Shown one piece after another: positions 1 through 9,321 of a stretch of 14,292 nt of DNA (its first letter is position 1; the number at the start of each line of letters is the position of its first letter). Both the position numbers and the translations under genes were made by a program. Source of the stretch: Dimargaris cristalligena (lineage: Eukaryota > Kickxellomycota > Dimargaritomycetes > Dimargaritales > Dimargaritaceae); the NCBI GenBank assembly GCA_027576995.1, contig JANBQC010000671.1:1-14292 (forward strand), read 5' to 3'. The notes beneath the pieces were generated by a model that did no database searches, was not told the origin of the DNA, and saw only the letters and a program-made list of their open reading frames with translations.

Positions 1-211
1 CTCTATATACGCTCACCCCCTAGTACTGACCAGTAAGTGTGCATCTAGTGCACGGACCTCGCCTATGTCCTACGCTTGCTTTATTCGGTTAGTCTTGTCA
101 CCACCCCTAACACTAGTAGCCCGCTTGGCCGTGTCCAATGCCCTGCCTACTGTTAGAAGCCTACCCCCGAGACTCTTGACGGACTAAGAGTGGTTAACTC
201 GAGCGACATAT
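1..211. repeat. Left arm of a ~210-bp inverted repeat
   Basis: The reverse complement of this stretch aligns along its whole length with 9108-9321. Shared blocks include CACACTTACTGGTCAGTA, GTTAACCACTCTTAGTCCGT, GGCTTCTAACAGTAGGCAGG and GTATATAGAG, separated by substitutions and small indels. The arm begins at the window edge, so it probably continues to the left. Its inner part encodes the last residues of the minus-strand copia Pol (stop codon at 153-155). The outer part is downstream noncoding or LTR sequence of the same family. It therefore reflects two oppositely oriented copies of one retroelement family rather than the terminal repeat of a DNA transposon. Confidence 0.88.
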
Positions 212-1838
212 GAAAAATGGATTAAAAATAAAAGTAGGTAAAAAATGTGGTAAGTTCACCACACCCTGCATCCCTTGTGAGACTTATTGCTATGGTATTA
301 TCATAGTATAATATAGTCAGCCCCTCTACCTTTTCTCCCATATCACCTAATAGCTGTCTTATCATTTTCACCTCCCTTGCTGCCTCAGCAACTGTGATGT
401 ATTCTGCCTCAGTGGTTAACGTAGATACACAGGCTTGTTTTCAACTTCCCCAGATGATAGGTACATTGTTATAGGTGATCAAGACACCTAGTGTCAATTT
501 TCAGTATGTTACATCCCCAGCCCAGTCTGCATCTGAGAATGTTGCAAGTTTGTCTTCTTTATGGTCTCATCCAAAATGAAAAAGAATACCACACCTACTG
601 GTACCTATCAGGTATTGCATTATACAACAGAGGATTTTGACATCACTTTCTGTTAGTTTTGCCAAGTAGGGTGATGCCAAATTAACAGCATAGGTAATAT
701 CTGGATAGGTTGACATTGCAAGGTATATGAGTGATCTAACCATGTAATAGTAAGTCATTTGATTAAATTTGACATCCATTTCTTCACAAATTTAGAGACC
801 AGTGGTGATTGAGGTGGAGGTTGGTACTTCATTACCTATGTTAAAATAGCAAAGGATATTACTGATATATTTATTTTGTGTAGTTTTTATACAATTTTTG
901 CAGTGTGTAAATTCAATCCCCAATAGGTACAAAATTTGTCCACCATCTATTAGGTGATACTCATTTGATAATTGGAGTTTGGCCTTGTCCACAGTTGTGA
1001 TACTACTACCAGTGATTACGATGTCATCAACGTAGAGGCCCAGGATAGTGGTAATATCTGAATTTTTCCATATAAATATACATAGGTCTAATTAACCACA
1101 TTTGTACCCAATTTTTATCAAGAGCCCACTGATTATTTCATACCATACATGCCCTAATTGCCACAGTCTATAGGGTGCCTTTTTCAGGTGAAGTATATTT
1201 CCAGGGCCATTAGTATAACCTTCAGGTTTTGTTATATAAATTTCTTCATTGATGATACCATTTAGGTAGGTATTCAAAATATCAAGCTAATGGCTTAGCC
1301 AATAATTAGAGGTTGCTAATGTGATTAATACCCGGATACTGGAGATGCTGGCAGTAGGTGCAAATATATCAGTGAAATCAGTGCCTTCAATTTGTGAGAA
1401 GCTACATACAACTAACTAAGTTTTATATTTAATAATCTCACTAGAGGGTTTTGTCTTTTGGACATATACCTATTTACAGGTGATTACCCTTTGACCTTCA
1501 GGCAAGATGATATCATCCCAGGTATTATTTTAGATTAGTGCCTTGATTTCAACATCCATTCCCTAGCTCTAATTCTGCACATTATCATTGGTGATAGCTT
1601 TATGATATGTGTTTAGATTATCATACACTACTCCGGACCCACCAAATTTATGATTTTGGGGTGGTGCAAGACATTCTGAGTGATGCAGTGTTTCCATGGA
1701 TGCTCTATCCTTCATAGCTGATCTCAACCAATGGGAAATAGGTGTGTCAGTACTTGTGCCCTGGGTCCTATTATTGTGGGAATTGGTTATGGCATTTGTA
1801 GACCTCCGGGTCCTCCAAACTTCAAATGGACAAAGTGG
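153..1838 (-). pseudogene. Copia reverse transcriptase and RNase H, disrupted
   Basis: This part would copy element RNA into DNA and degrade the RNA strand. In one continuous minus-strand frame I read the region before the polymerase (TWDDIILPEGQ), the palm motif NTYLNG preceded by the catalytic Asp at 1281-1283, the EEIYITKPEGY block, the active-site YVDD at 1023-1034, the YLLGIEF block near 925, and the YPDITYAV block near 690. RNase H follows, with SDADWAGD (catalytic Asp at 531-533), TEAEY (Glu at 408-410) and YDNT (Asp at 300-302). All these catalytic residues survive. Stops interrupt the frame at many places, for example 1470-1472 (W in CKW), 1287-1289 (Q in HQLD), 567-569, and the S*KQ position just before RNase H's TEAEY. 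The conserved RNase H tail is missing; a short Pol C-terminus ending GVGF and a stop at 153-155 follows in the same frame. It is a non-functional relic. Confidence 0.93.
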
Positions 1839-3248
1839 TTAGATAATATCAGTGTCTTTACATTCACTTTCAACTGTAATTATATTAACAGGTTCAGTGG
1901 TTGCTTCTTTAGGTATATTAGGTTTATAGTTTATTTGTTCACTATCCTCATCATCTGTGTCAGTGTTAACAGATGGTGTTACTTCAGGCAGGGTAGGTTC
2001 ACGATTTTGTACCTTTCCCTCCTTTTTCACTATAAACACAGCATCCAAACTGCAAGTAATTATGACTTTCCCTTTGTCTAGGAATAGATAAGTACCATCA
2101 TATTTTATATAGCCTACTATAACCATTTTGTGCATGCATTTATCAAGTTTTCTTTTAGCAGTAGTAATTCAGACTAGTGCAATTTGCCCAAACACTTAGA
2201 AATGATCTACACCAGGTTTAGAACCTATCCACTATTCATAGGGTATGACCCCATCATTACTCACTGATACTATCAGATTTTTCATGTGGGTAATAGTGCC
2301 AGTGGTAAGTGGCCAATATTTATCATTAAGGCCAGACTGGAGTAGTAGTGCATGAACCCCATTTTGTAAGATGCCATTAACTCATTTAGCAACCCCATTT
2401 TATTGTGGGGTATGTGGCTCAGTCAGCTGGTGGGTAATAGCATGACCTTGGAGGTAAGTAGAGAATTCAATTAATGTGTATTTACTACCATTATCTAACC
2501 AGAGGTTTTTGATTTTCCTTCCAGTTGATAACTCCACCATAGCCTGAAATACTTTGAAAGAGCTGAATACATTATCCTTGGTTTGAACTACCATAATAAA
2601 GGTCATCCTAGAATAATCATTAATGAAGCTAATAATATATATGGATTTACCATACCTCATTACTGGCCATGGTCCACAGATATCCAAGTATACTAATTCA
2701 AGTAGCTCTATTGTGTGAGTTGCAGTACTAGTTTTATGGGACCGTGCCTTCATATTAGCCTTGAGGCATGTGCTACATTGGGCCGAACTCCCATTTTCTG
2801 TAATAGGTAAGATTGATAATCCAGTAATAATACCATCATGTGCCATTTGCTGAATCTTGGTAGTAGATATATGGCTAAACTGTGAATACCATTCATCAAG
2901 GCTGGATACTTCTACTGCTCCATTTCCAAGCTGTAAGGTTTACTGGGTAGTTAGGATTAATGTGTTATGGGCAAGGTTAATATCAGCTACTTTAACCTTA
3001 TCCTTTGTCAAGAGCTTATGGCAATTACCAGAGATATGGGATAGGGTAATGCCAGATGCACATAGTCGACCATATGATAGGACATGGACACTGGGATTTG
3101 ATATATGGGTGATGTCATGGAGGTGGAGATAATTCCACATGTTACCCTGTTTTATAGTTAGGACAATGGTACCATAGTGATGAATTCCATAGCTTTCCTG
3201 TCGAGACACATGATGGAATATGGCATCATCAACATTAGTGATGTAAAT
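1839..3248 (-). pseudogene. Copia protease C-terminus and integrase, disrupted
   Basis: This continues the Pol frame. First comes the end of the protease, with GTIVLTIKQGN and the HISNPSVHVLSYGRL block typical of copia. A GAG-pre-integrase block WYSQFSHIS lies near 2865-2892, then the zinc-binding CSTC, then the integrase core. The core has Asp at 2682-2684 (YLDICGP) and Asp at 2493-2495 (WLDNGSKYT). The third acidic residue, expected 35 residues later in the NGVAER block, reads Lys (2385-2387) and is followed by a TGA (2382-2384). Another stop, TAA at 2400-2402, replaces the second Gln of TPQQNG. The distal part (1839-2135) is acidic and low in complexity, as usual between integrase and reverse transcriptase. 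The element cannot make active integrase. Confidence 0.92.
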
Positions 3249-4093
3249 AAATTTTTACCACAGATGTAGACACTAGCACCTGAGTCTAATAACTATGACC
3301 CAGTACCTAATATCTCAGTAACTGTACTCGCATGTGCCATAAACTCAGTTCCACCCTTGTGGGCTCTGCCTCCAGCCCTCTAGCATTCTGGTTTAGTGTA
3401 GCCTAGTTTCCCGCAGTTGTAGTACCAGATATGACCCTTTGTGCCTTTGCCATTTGTGATGCTGCCATTTTTACCCTGGTTGGCCTTAACCTATATGCGT
3501 GTGGCAATTTCAATGATATTACCACTATACTACTGTTGTTCCCGATTCTTTTCACATCTGTGGAGCTCATTGATGAAAGCATCTTTGGATATAGCTATGA
3601 CTCAACCTGGGTTTACCTCAGCCCAGTTATTATAATTAGCTGGAAGGGTATTCATCATGGCAATATTGTATACCTGTTGTTCTAGGGGATTGAACAGTTC
3701 CTGGTATCTTGTGATAGCAGCTAGGTAGGACATGATGAAGGCTTCCATGGTGGTGCCTGGCCAGACTGGGCTGATTGCCACTGTGATGATATCTGCCTTA
3801 TGCACTGGTGATGCCTCCTTATAATTGAGTTTAAGGATATCCCATGCATCTTTTGTGTCCTTTGGTGCCTGGGGGATGGAGATCTTAATATTGTCAGCTA
3901 TGCTCATTGCGATATATACCAGTGCCTTTTGGTCATCATTAGCAGTGCACTCCTTGGTATCTTCTTTGATGCCCTAGTCTACAATAACCCACAGGTTCTT
4001 GGTAATAAGAGTATACCAGATGTTCATAGCCCATATTTCATAGTTATCAGAGCCACACAAGAGGTGGGTAATATTAATCTTGAATATGGACAT
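3249..4093 (-). pseudogene. Copia Gag and protease N-terminus, disrupted
   Basis: The Gag polyprotein forms the particle and binds element RNA. I place the start at the ATG at 4093, giving MSIFKINITHLL followed by GSDNYEIWAM (residues 14-23), the copia Gag hallmark in which N-Y-x-x-W is conserved. The helical Gag core follows to about residue 165. A CCHC zinc knuckle is visible at 3383-3424 (about residue 224) as YYNCGKLGYTKPEC, so its first Cys and its His are both Tyr. The protease active-site DSGA is at 3275-3286 (residue 270). In-frame stops fall at 3974-3976, 3602-3604, 3530-3532, 3491-3493, 3380-3382 and 3293-3295: five TAG and one TGA. After 3254 the homologous reading continues in the -1 frame. 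Confidence 0.92.
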
Positions 4094-4427
4094 GGTGGGA
4101 GTAGGAAGGGTAACAGTGAGAAGAGTAAATGGAGAGCAATAGTTAAGTTAGAGGTAAAGTCATCAGTCTCATAATCTGTCTTAAAATTGTTGATATTCAG
4201 CTGATCTGCTGTTCCCCAGAGGAGAACTTTATTTAGTTTATATATGTGAATATTGAATTAATGATTCCATTCATCTAAGAGGAATAAAAAATTTTATGAA
4301 AATAATAACTCACGTGAGTAGTATAGCAGCCTTATAATTGGCCTGCCATACCCGGGAAAGATCTACGGTGATCTACAGTGATCTACGTTGCTTTCATTGG
4401 CGGGTAGTAGATTTCCCATATTGGACA
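4094..4427 (-). promoter_or_regulatory. Leader and possible 5' LTR of the copia element
   Basis: Noncoding sequence directly upstream of the Gag start, in the place of a 5' LTR plus leader. On the minus strand it contains three CCAAT cores, a TATAAG about 80 bases inside the proposed LTR start, a CACGTG palindrome at 4312-4317, and three 10-base copies of a GTAGATC-type motif. The proposed LTR start (TGTCCAATATGG reading down from 4427) is repeated at 9602-9613 downstream of the second copia relic. I could not define the LTR 3' end or a convincing primer-binding site, so the borders are tentative. Confidence 0.4.
4360..4389. repeat. Three tandem 10-bp GATCTAC units
   Basis: The units are GATCTACGGT, GATCTACAGT and GATCTACGTT, head to tail. 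They lie inside an imperfect inverted repeat formed by GGGAAAGATCTAC (4354-4366) and GTAGATTTCCC (about 4407-4417). Relative to the minus-strand copia element they lie roughly 270 bases upstream of the Gag start, where U3 enhancer repeats would be expected. That role is inferred. Confidence 0.7.
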
Positions 4428-7400
4428 GAAATCCCTTTAGCACCATGGTCATTAATCACAATTCCCTTTTAATATGGTTGTCTCGTTTCATATGTTTTTG
4501 GTCGGCCATCCCGGCGGCAGCTTGTTATACCTTGATAAAAGCAAACTCCTAGTCCAGCAACTGACAGTACAGAAGGACGCCCCTTTATCTTACACCCTTC
4601 GATTTATGCCTCTCCCCACCCTTCCCCAACCCACCATAGCATCCCATTGGCTTGACTCCTGCCCATGCATAATTTGGACTAGAAACCTACCTCGACCCAC
4701 TAGGTGGATATCAGCCTCACTAGAGGACAGTATTGAGAGGTAACCTAAATATCTGGTAGAAGGGATGCATGCAATCAAACTAAATACATAGCCTGTGTGT
4801 GTCCCAAAGCCTCGGTCTAATAGGCACATGACTGAGGATTTGGTGGTCTTTTTTTGGCACTGCTGCAGGAGGAACCCGAGGCAATACAACTGGAGGGACC
4901 ATTGACACTAACTCTGGTAAGAGTTAGTACAGTTCCAAGAAATTATGGTTAATAGTGAGACCATGTTCGAGTATATGTGCATAGATTAAAGTAGATACAT
5001 GCCGTAGACACTGATGGGCCTGATGATGGGTCGAATATTATATATAATGTATATTAAAATATGTTCATGTGCATGTGTTTTGGAGGTCACTTTGGCGAGT
5101 TTACCGTTGGTGGCCGATGCTGTGGCGGGCCTATATTATTTGAAACCCATTTTCTTCATCCCACAAATTTTATAACTCAGAGGCCGGCAAATCTCCCACA
5201 ATAGCTACCCTCAATTTCTGCTATCTGTGATATGATGTTATCGTAAGCCACAAATAGCAGCTGGCAACAGCCATCACCACCACTGGCTAAATCACCAGAT
5301 CAATCCCTCTAGAGAAAACCAGACATTATATAATCTACTCCAGTCATGCATTAAATGGCCAATGGCTCTACTGCTTTTGAAGTTCGCGAAATAAAACCCC
5401 CCATCGCGATACCAAAGTAGCCTGCCCCCTTGTATCAACTGGGGTCAGGTTGAGGTATTGAAACTCAGTTATGTGCTGGAAATCACTTTGCATCGTTTTT
5501 GGAATTGGTTAAGGGGCTCAAATAACCACACAGGAACTATAATAACCCCCCAAACTGGCCATCCGAGCCCACTGTTCAGCCACATTTTTTTATTGAAACA
5601 GCTCAGCTTACAGTAAATGCTTCAATTTAATTTGACTTGATATTGTCATTATACTAGATTTTCTGCCTATGATCAGATGGCAATGTTACATCTATCCCGG
5701 CGGCTGAGGTAAACATGAGTTCCCCACCGGTGGCTGACACTAGCCTTACCAATTATGACAAGGTAGTATCCTCGCTAAAGGATAACTTAGCCATGAATAC
5801 AATTAACCAGGGGGCTGACCAGTCAGATACCCCAGTCATCAAAGAATGATGAACTCAGCTGCATTTGGTAGAGAACTAATTATATGCAGTCCTCCGGGTT
5901 ACAAGGCTAGCATCTCAACCTCTACGAGATAGACTTTATCCAACTATATAATGGGTACTCAGTTAGGAAACTGATATCATCTTAGTTTACTAGCGTTCAT
6001 ACCGCTTAGATCTTCCATTACTTATTCCATGCTATACATCTCTAATAAAACCGCTTCTTTCATCAGCTAATCTAACAGCAACACGGATACCATTTGCCAA
6101 TGACTAAAAGCCACATATAATTTTTTAAAACTAAAATTTATTGGTAATATTGATATTGACCTCTGGCTGCAGATTAACTTACCCTATTGAAGCCAGCATA
6201 ATTGCCTTCATTGCTACCCAATTGGGTATGTGTTTATTATGGGAATCATATACCAGTCTTCCCAGTTAACACTTGAAGGTTTACTCTACCCACCTTTGCT
6301 ACTGGTCCGAGATTCTCTTAGATCACACCGGGGTCTTCTGAACTCATTTAAATGATGCTAATGAATGAGTCAGTAAATGAATAAACTAATAATAAATAAT
6401 ATGTATCTAATGTGATGTTTCACTGAAGCATACAAAAATAGGGAATAGTATGTATGTAGCAATTGGGCAAATAGTAGTAAGCCAGTAAGATCATAGTCAT
6501 CTAGGGCCACTAGAATGTCAACTAGCCCTTCCGTTTATAGTAAAGTATTAAGTACCCAGGCGAAGAGGAGCGTGAGTAGATGTTCCTTGTAATGATTTGA
6601 GAGTAAAGAGAAAATCTCACTTAGTTCAGCATCAATTTTGGTGTTATAATGAATATTTATTTGAGGAGTGTAAATATAATATATAACAATAAGTAAGCAA
6701 TTAAAAAAACTACAAAGGTGATGGTGCGAGTTGTACAAGATGGCAATGATTGTTATTTTTCCACGCCCACTGAGGACATTCATTTATAAGGAATCGGCCT
6801 GGTTACTGAAACCGAGATGTGATTATGGTGTGTTGTGGTAAAGCCGGGAGAGCCCGGAAGAATGCAAGGCAGTAATAGCTTGAACTGCCAAGTGATAGTT
6901 AAAGGGATGCCGAGAGACACATCCATAATATAATGTGCACTTGACAAGGGAAGTAAAATGCCACACTCCGGTCATATATGTGGAGGCTCTTTACCCTGGT
7001 CTGGTCTGGGGGTAGGGCCAAATATCTCGCTACAGATGGCCTGGGAATAAGCATATAGCGGCAGTTTTTGTGTGGGCATGGCAGGGTTGGCCCTGGTAGT
7101 ATCTCCGGGCTATCTTTCATTGGAGAACTGTTTGCCTGTGGAGAGCTCTACCCCATTTGTAGGTCTACCCCTCTGGACTGTTTGGTCAATGTTGGGTACC
7201 TTTGTTGGTCCAGTAGTAACAGCAGTAAGAAGGTGGTGATTTCCAATCACTTGATGGTAATGGTGGTTGGCGGTTGGAGGTGTTGAATGGAAAGGCAGTT
7301 TTTGTAGCTGGATGAGGAAAAGTGACAAAGCAGCGGCCAATGATAGTAATGTGAGTAGTGGTAAAGAGTGGTGGGAAGTGTGCTCGGGGAACCTATGGTA

Positions 7401-8229
7401 ACGATACCTGGTTCAGGAGGAAAACGAGTCGGGAAGGGAGGGGGGCTTCATTGCTGCACTATCAGGTCAATTATTTGCGAAAACGTAGTACATTCTTAAT
7501 CTAAACAGGGTGGGATATACAATACAGAAAAAAAGTAGAAGTCAAGATGTAATTGTTAGAATCCAGTATGTAATAGAATGGAACTGCTGCATTTTAATGA
7601 TAAACTCATTGGAAGTCTGTGCATGACTGTAGTAGCAGTGAGAGAAAGAACCAGAATAACTACTTGGAAGCAAATAGCCACCGCCCCAGTCCTCCTTTCA
7701 CCCCCTCTTTCGCCAACTGTAATACTGGCTTTAATAATTTCAACTACCATATGCCAGTGTGATGGTCACCAATGGAGTAGTATATAAAGGGTTCATGTCC
7801 GTGCTAGTAGTAAAAATATAAACAATAAAAATGAAAAATATATACCACTTACCTTTTGCAAAACCCAATAGATGGGTTTCACAATTGGGGCCTTGGGATC
7901 GGCCGTAGGGTAATCCCTTCTGGGCCGATTCTTGCCCTTAATTTTTAATGGAAAGAGAGTCATACAAAATTTTAATCTGACTTTAAATGTGTATTCGAAA
8001 ACTTTGGAGGTGAGGAACAGGTGTATTTATATAGTGCCAGGAGGTACCCCACCTGGTCTGTTAAAACAGGTGTATTAGTTGGGTCATAGGGGGTTCCCTT
8101 ACAAGAAAAAAACATTGGTGGGTGAATTGTTGAAGTTAACCTTTAACAATGGCCGGCATAACATGATTTTCTAGTTGGTTTTTTCTTGAATTGTGTCCTC
8201 CCTTCCAATTTCAATTTAATATAATGGTA
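4428..8229. other. Spacer with no recognised gene
   Basis: About 3.8 kb between the two copia relics. Open frames here are short (under 100 codons) and overlap on both strands with no recognisable domain. Examples are a plus-strand frame ending at 4743, a minus-strand frame ending at 4590, and a 44-codon plus-strand frame at 5715-5849 beginning MSSPPVADTSL. The most coding-like part is 6960-7340 (listed separately). Small palindromes occur, for example ACTAACTC/GAGTTAGT around 4915 and AAACCCA/TGGGTTT at 7861-7879. This is most likely decayed repeat and intergenic DNA, possibly including earlier insertions too old to identify by eye. Confidence 0.6.
6960..7340 (-). pseudogene. Possible unrecognised coding relic, Pro/Thr/His-rich
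   Basis: Reading the minus strand from about 7340, one frame stays open for 76 codons to a TAG at 7110-7112, then continues for over 40 codons (PGDTTRANPAMPTQKLPLYA and onward) to a TGA near 6975. The product is rich in Pro, Thr and His, with no domain I recognise. The strand is markedly C/A-rich over this stretch, which by itself keeps stop codons rare, so the open frame may be compositional. It could be a decayed Gag-like or host exon fragment. I cannot name it. Confidence 0.15.
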
Positions 8230-9167
8230 AAGACTACTGGCATGGTAGTTTGACGCATCCTAATGGCAGGTTCTCATATTTTCCCTAAAGGCAGTGACTC
8301 TTTCACCAACAATGATACTTCCCACCCATTTGGAGAAGCATTCATTACATGAATAATAATACCTTTCCCTATAGCAGTCAATAATAATTCAGTTATTCCT
8401 GTTGATTGTTCCAACTAATTAAAGATAAGGTACAACTGTGTTATCCTAATCGTCCTTTTATTAAAGTGGTCTTCTATTCCCAATTATTGGCACCTCCGTC
8501 CATGTGCCCTATGCTTGCATTATCTAGCTAAATACAGTATACTGGTTTCCCACCTCCTGAGTCTTGTTAATATCTAAGTACAATGGTAATACCATTATTC
8601 CTTCAAGGAATGGCCCTAGCAGGCCCAGATTATGCGGATTAGGGGTCACCACATGTAATAAGAATGTGGCATAAAACTAAAGGACATTTTTTTACCACAG
8701 AAACTAGAATGTTCCTTAGCATAAAAATCTGGACTTGGTTTATTTTTCCCTTTTGTATAACTGTCACTTGATTTAAGATCACTCATACAAATTGACGGGA
8801 GATGCCACAATGAATTCTACATTTCCCATTGAAAAATGCTTCAAACAATCAAGATATTCAAATTGGAATAGCTGAATGTGGGTCCTAGTATATCAGTGTT
8901 TCAAACAATATAGAAGGTTTATCACAGTTTTTTAATAACAATGGGTGGTTTAACTGGCCCCACCACACAAACCTTGGTCTTAGTAGTAACTAATAATATA
9001 TGTTCAAATAGTTAACCAGGCTATTAATATCAAGTGCTTATATATGCTTTTTTAGTTGGTTGGATTCTTTGGGATGGAGGCTTTTAAGATTTCCATAATG
9101 AGTTATAATATGTTGCCTGAGTTAACCACTCTTAGTCCGTCAAGAGTCGAGGGGATAGGCTTCTAAC
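8230..9167 (+). pseudogene. Second copia relic: RT end, RNase H and Pol C-terminus
   Basis: Highly decayed plus-strand copia Pol, recognisable only piecewise across frames. Near 8241 an MV..xILMA stretch matches MVRSLIYLA of the first element. Around 8320-8365 PTHLEK...YL fits the conserved PT..HW......RYLKGT block. Near 8440-8475 VILIVLLLKWSS fits the GYVF....ISWSSK block. Near 8514 ALSS followed by a damaged TEAEY is seen. At 8579 YNGNT aligns with YDNT. At 8990-9030 LIIYVQIVNQAINIK matches the RNase H tail before the LTKPL block (here FLVG-like with a stop). The Pol end ELTTLSPSRVEGIGF and its stop (9165-9167) match the first element closely. About 300 extra bases separate YNGNT from the tail, suggesting an insertion. 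The relic has multiple frameshifts and stops and is older-looking than the first copy. Confidence 0.72.
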
Positions 9168-9321
9168 AGTAGGCAGGGCTTAGACTCGGCCAAATGGGCT
9201 ACTAGCATTAGGTATGGGGCACAGTACTAACCAATAAAGGCTTAGGCGATTGGATTAATGCAAGGGACATGCAGCAGGCACACTTACTGGTCAGTACAAG
9301 GAGGGGTGAGTGTATATAGAG
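9108..9321. repeat. Right arm of the ~210-bp inverted repeat
   Basis: This is the partner of 1-211 in opposite orientation. Homology begins at ATATGTTGCC within the Pol C-terminus of the plus-strand copia relic and continues through its stop codon into downstream sequence up to GTATATAGAG at 9312-9321, where the left arm runs off the window. The homology may extend further right. Confidence 0.88.

Larger units (their letters stand above)
1..4427 (-). mobile_element. Degenerate Ty1/copia retrotransposon, near full length
   Basis: Read on the minus strand, the domain order is Gag, aspartic protease, integrase, reverse transcriptase, RNase H. Integrase before reverse transcriptase is diagnostic of Ty1/copia (Pseudoviridae) rather than gypsy. 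The Gag start is at 4093 and the Pol stop at 153-155. Gag to mid-protease share one frame and all later domains share another, so only one frame change is seen. The inactivating lesions are in-frame stops, mainly TAG, plus TAA and TGA. The 3' end of RNase H appears to be internally deleted around 212-245. The upstream limit of 4427 is a guess at the 5' LTR start; the downstream end lies at or beyond the window edge. Confidence 0.93.

Noticed and set aside
1731..2081. Plus-strand frame of 116 codons with a hydrophobic product.
   Set aside because: It is the shadow of the acidic integrase C-terminal region read on the minus strand.
4042..4053. TTATCAGAGCC on the plus strand, resembling an initiator-tRNA primer-binding site (TGGTATCAGAGC).
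   Set aside because: It lies on the wrong strand and within the Gag coding sequence, where it encodes the conserved GSDNY of the minus-strand element.
4474..4743. 89-codon plus-strand frame containing TIASHWLDSC, faintly like the end of a BRCT domain.
   Set aside because: Only a few residues fit, nothing else of the fold is visible, and a minus-strand frame of similar length overlaps it.
5715..5849. 44-codon frame starting MSSPPVADTSL, with ordinary protein-like composition.
   Set aside because: Too short and without motif, leader signals or homologous neighbour; mentioned in the spacer entry only.
7861..7879. AAACCCA-ATAGA-TGGGTTT hairpin, considered as a terminator.
   Set aside because: Short, no adjacent gene, and factor-independent hairpin terminators are not expected in a fungal nuclear genome.
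1..9321. Long terminal inverted repeats of a 9.3-kb DNA transposon.
   Set aside because: Each arm contains the end of a copia Pol frame reading outward, and no transposase is seen between them.
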